A stretch of DNA of 64,000 nucleotides from Mimachlamys varia (lineage: Eukaryota > Mollusca > Bivalvia > Pectinida > Pectinidae). Every line of letters begins with the position of its first letter. Position 1 is the stretch's first letter. The notes below the pieces were generated by a model. That model saw only the letters and a list, made by a program, of their open reading frames with translations. It was not told the origin of the DNA and did no database searches. The position numbers and the translations under genes are program-made. Shown piece by piece: positions 60,029-64,000 of this stretch. The stretch spans positions 9,172,001-9,236,000 of the forward strand of contig OX392527.1 of assembly GCA_947623455.1 (NCBI GenBank). Reading direction: 5' to 3'.

Positions 60029-61289
60029 CGTAAAAGCAACAACCTGGCAAAATGTAACGTTCAGATCGTTTCCGAAACCCCGATTACGAGCACTGTGGAC
60101 TGCGATAATCTTTTTTCAAAACAAAACAAATTCAGTTCATCAGGTGACCTCAGCTACTTTTACTTACGCCCCTTTTGCTTTATTTAAAGTTGTGATCCCT
60201 CTTTCCAACAAAAATATTTTCAATTCGAATACCGTCATTGCAAACTTCGATTTGGCCTCCGTTTTGTTTTTATAAGTGCCCTAAATAAAGTCACATGGTG
60301 ATGGAAGTCACATGACTAAAACTGACTGAAAGTTGTATTCCGGATATGGCGTAATGTATCTTAAACAAGATGAAATACGGAATGTCTGTCTGTCTGATGT
60401 GTTACAATATTGTCATCAGCAAATTATTTTGATATCCCCGACAAAGTAATGATATAACAATATAAAACGCATCCGATCTATTATCAGATATTGGTAGGAA
60501 ACAGACAGGGTACGGTACCCTGGAAGGGAACATGGACATGAGAACTGGTAGATCTTGTGGACGAGACGGCGTTAATACCCATGTTCACGCTCTGTGGACA
60601 TTCGGTCCATTTCTAATTTCACCGGCAAATGCCATTTTGTCGGTGTATCGATTGTGTTGACAATTTCTCGTTTCTGGATTCAGCGGTGACATACACAATG
60701 TAGTTGGGCCCTCTCGACTTCGCCGTGGCTCTCCAACCGTGTCCGTAAATATCAGCTCAACACAGTTAACCCTGCAGTGGACAAACGACACGTTCCCAGT
60801 CCTAAGTGAATACACACACGTAATAGAACTATTTAGGGAAGGTCTTTATCGGCACCTTAACGCCCACAAATACAAAAAAGCTAGTATATACTGCAGCATG
60901 AAACTCGGATCCTGGTACTACAGCACGATACATAATACACTATAGTGTCCCGTTAGATACCATTATATATAATGAGGAAGGCAGAACTCGGACTTAAACA
61001 TAATAATTATGATACTGTATATGGTATTCGAAGGTAACATCCTCAGTTTAATACAGTTTACATCTTGTATGAGGAACGGTAAACGTATAACGGTCATCAA
61101 TATGATTGGATAACGCTGGTTCAGTTTTCTATCCGTCGCATATGTTGCGAAAAGCAAATTGTTCGCACACCGCGCACTGTCAAACATTGTGTTTTTAAAT
61201 AAGATTAAATGAAATGAAATAAAAGAATGTACATTTTGAAGATTGTATTCGTCTGTTATCAAATTCCTTGAACAGTTTAACTCAAGGAA
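60029..61289. other. Non-repeat region with one unassigned plus frame
   Basis: About 1.26 kb. A plus frame without stop runs 60661-60945 (94 codons), with the segment SPTVSVNISSTQLTLQWTND followed by TFPVLSEYTHVIELFREGL in its middle. The first part superficially looks like a beta-sandwich (fibronectin III or immunoglobulin) strand pattern, but no complete domain is present, no ATG opens it, and a minus frame overlaps it. I see no other feature. Confidence 0.4.
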
Positions 61290-61610
61290 TGCGACTGGTG
61301 ATGACTTGAAGGTGGACGTTCATGCTCATCAGTATGCCTCTTTGTTGTGATTTAGAATGATGTCTCATTTCTAACTTAAAGACCAAGACAGTTACTTATA
61401 TGACCTAGATTTACATTGCGGATATCGTCGATGAAGCAGAAGATGCTTACTCTTCTGGAACACGTGGTCGTATTCCCTTATACTTTTCCAAGGGTCTCCG
61501 TGTAACTCTTTCATTTGATCATATTTGCCCTCAGCTTAATCGATTTTGAGTTCGGATTATGGTTTTGTTGACGATTTGGAATTCTCTGATTTTGTCAATG
61601 TCAATTTGTA
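61290..61610 (+). mobile_element. PLE copy F: 3' tail fragment
   Basis: Plus-strand fragment starting in the last RT codons (GATGACTTGAAGGTGGACGT, compare GATATGAAGATGGACGT elsewhere). It continues through the shared 3' block: ATTTACATTGCGGATATCGT, GATGCTTACTCTTCTGGAAC, CTTAATCGATTTTGAGTTCG, and GGTTTTGTTGACGATTTGG. Coding capacity is nil. It lies directly before the two 31-bp minisatellites, whose unit resembles the end of this tail. Confidence 0.8.
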
Positions 61611-61682
61611 GATGCTGAGATATCAGAATTATATTGACAATATCTCTTAGTATTCAGTTTTATTTTTGCTAATATCTGATAA

Positions 61683-62585
61683 CGTTGATGTATATTTTGT
61701 TAAACGTTGAGGTATATTTTGTTGATATATGTTACGTTGAGGTATATTTTGTTGATATATGTTACGTTGAGGTATATTTTGTTAATATCTGTTAACGTTG
61801 AGGTTTATTTTGTTAAATGTTGAGGTATATTTTGTTAAACGTTGAGGTATATTTTGTGGATATCTGATAACGTTGAGGTTTATTTTGTTAAATGTTGAGG
61901 TATATTTTGTTGATATCTGAAAACGTTGAGGTTTATTTGGTTAAACGTTGAGGTATATTTTGTGGATATCTGATAACGTTGAGGTATATTTTGTTGATAT
62001 CTGATAACGTTGAGGTATATTTTGTTGATATCTGATAACGTTGAGGTATATTTTGTTGATATCTGATAACGTTGAGGTATATTTTGTGGATATCTGATAA
62101 CGTTGAGGTATATTTTGTTGATATCTGATAACGTTGAGGTATATTTTGTTGATATCTGATAACGTTGAGGTATATTTTTTGGATATCTGATAACGTTGAG
62201 GTATATTTTGTGGATATCTGATAACGTTGAGGTATATTTTGTTGATATCTGAAAACGTTGAGGTATATTTTGTGGATATCTGATAACGTTGAGGTATAGT
62301 TTGTGGATATCTGATAACGTTGAGGTTTATTTGGTTAAACGTTGAGGTATATTTTGTTGATATCTGATAACGTTGAGGTTTATTTGGTTAAACGTTGAGG
62401 TATATTTTGTGGATATCTGATAACGTTGAGGTATATTTTGTTAAGCGTTGAGGTATGTTTTGTTAAACGTTGAGGTATATTTTGTTAAACGTTGAGGTAT
62501 ATCTTGTTAATATCTGATAACGTTGAGGTTTATTTTGTTAAAAGTTGAGGTATATTTTGTTAATATCTGTTAGCGTTGAGGTAAT
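61683..62585. repeat. 31-bp minisatellite A
   Basis: Units read ACGTTGAGGTATATTTTGTT then GATATCTGATA (31 bp), with a 22-bp short form in which GTTAAACGTTGAGG follows directly. About 32 copies of mixed length. TTGTG for TTGTT is a common variant. Confidence 0.94.
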
Positions 62586-62599
62586 TGTTTTTAGTATTT

Positions 62600-64000
62600 G
62601 CTATTTTGTTATTGTGTGTAGACGCTGTGGTATGTTCTGACAGTTGTGTTGACGCTATGGTATATTCTGACTTGATCTGTTGACGCTGTGGTATATTCTG
62701 CCATTCTGTGTTGACGCTGTGGAATATTCTGACCTATGGTGTTAATGCTGTCTTATTTTCTCACCTGTTGTGTTGACGCTATGGTATATTCTGCCATTCT
62801 GTGTTGACGCTGTGGTATATTCTGACCTATGGTGTTAATGCTGTCTTATTTTCTCACCTGTTGTGTTGACGCTGTAGTATATTCTGGCTTATTGTATTTA
62901 CGCTGTGGTGTATTACCACTTATTGTGGTCACGCTGTGGTATATTCTGGCTTATTGTATTTACGCTGTGGTGTATTACCACTTATTGTGGTCACGCTGTG
63001 GTATATTCTGGCTTATTGTATTTACGCTGTGGTGTATTACCACTTATTGTGGTCACGCTGTGGTATGTTTCGGCCTATTATATGGGCGCTACGGTATATT
63101 CTGACCTGATGAGTTGACGCTGTGGTATATTCTGACCTGATGAGTTGACGCTGTGGTATATTCTGACCTGATGAGTTGACGCTACGGTATATTCTGACCT
63201 GATGAGTTGACGCTGTGGTATATTCTGACCTGATGAGTTGACGCTACGGTATATTCTGACCTGATGAGTTGACGCTACGGTATATTCTGACCTGATGAGT
63301 TGACGCTACGGTATATTCTGACCTGATGAGTTGACGCTACGGTATATTCTGACCTGATGAGTTGACGGTACGGTATATTCTGACCTGATGAGTTGACGCT
63401 ACGGTATATTCTGACCTGATGAGTTGACGCTGTGGTATATTCTGACCTGATGAGTTGACGCTACGGTATATTCTGACCTGATGAGTTGACGCTGTGGTAT
63501 ATTCTGGCTTATTGTATTGACTATGTGGCATAATTTGTTTTGTTGTGTTGACGCTGTGGTATACTCTGCCATTGTTAATTGACACTGGGATATATTTTTC
63601 ACTCATTGTGTGGACGCTGTGGTTTATTCTGATCTGTTGTGTTGACGCTGTGGTATATTTTGACCAAATGTATTGACACTGTGGTATGTTCTGATCTGTT
63701 GTGTTGACGCTGTAGTATATTCTGATCTGTTGTGTTGACGCTGTGGTATATTCTGACCTGTTGTGTTGACGCTGCAGTAGATTTTGACCAAAGGTATTGA
63801 CACTGTGGTATATTCTGACCTGTTGTGTTGAAGCTGTGGTATATTTTGACCTGTTGTGTTGACGCTGCGGTATGTTCTGATCTGTTGTGTTGACGCTGTA
63901 GTATATTCTGATCTGTTGTGTTGACGCTCTAGTATATTCTGATCTGTTATGTTGACTCTGTGGTATATTTTGACCTGTTGTGTTGAATCTGTGGTTTATT
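62600..64000. repeat. 31-bp minisatellite B, continuing past the window
   Basis: Units read TGTTGACGCTGTGGTATATT then CTGATCTGTTG (31 bp). Between 63100 and 63500 a homogeneous subfamily has CTGATGAGTTGACGCTACGG; between 62880 and 63066 a 62-bp dimer (ATTCTGGCTTATTG / TATTACCACTTATTG) is repeated three times. Frames on both strands are side effects. The array runs off the right edge. Confidence 0.95.

Noticed and set aside
63100..63500. Hammerhead ribozyme array, because CTGATGAG recurs every 31 bp and PLEs can carry hammerheads
   Set aside because: The required GAAA box and helix partners are absent from the unit; CTGATGAG alone is not sufficient.

Overview
The window looks like repeat-rich nuclear DNA from an invertebrate animal, most likely a mollusc and probably a bivalve. 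It is AT-rich, with no operons, no bacterial ribosome-binding sites and no intact host gene. Nearly all recognisable protein coding sequence belongs to decayed retroelements: Penelope-like elements (PLEs) and at least four non-LTR (LINE-type) reverse transcriptases. The bivalve assignment is inference from element types; the eukaryotic, transposon-rich nature is seen directly.

About 28 kb of the 64 kb (my estimate from array borders) is tandem repeat. Arrays from left to right: a 40-bp unit (1-4257, split by a DNA transposon at 1657-2595); 61-, 21- and 20-bp units (4353-5478); a 36-bp unit (6481-11292); a 28-bp unit (13690-18250); a composite 52/28/18-bp array (46376-53312); a 44-bp unit (54045-56600); a 34-bp unit (57425-58600); a 20/16-bp unit (58675-60028); and two related 31-bp arrays (61683-64000, running off the window). 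Several arrays contain long higher-order duplications. Long open frames inside them arise from repeat periodicity and are not annotated as genes.

The central part (about 19.7-46 kb) is a transposon graveyard. Minus-strand non-LTR fragments lie at 19770-21215, 26640-27745, 30420-32070 and 32300-34020. PLE fragments lie at 24420-25260 (-), 25792-26076 (-), 28205-28312 (+, 3' tail), 36990-38770 (-), 39020-39248 (+), 39259-40200 (-), 43245-45550 (+) and 61290-61610 (+, 3' tail). The most complete reading frame is a 318-codon PLE reverse transcriptase at 37733-38689. Short non-autonomous elements are nested among these: two copies of a foldback family at 34048-34507 and 40826-41323 that carry promoter-like motifs, a 149-bp palindrome inside a PLE, and an insertion inside another PLE.

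Host gene evidence is thin: two candidate minus-strand exons (12514-12573 and 26441-26599), both without recognised product. The observations most worth following are the resemblance between the PLE 3' tail and the adjacent 31-bp minisatellites, the promoter-like foldback family, and the DNA transposon whose empty site survives in neighbouring repeat units. I found no defence system, gene cluster or other intact multi-gene system.
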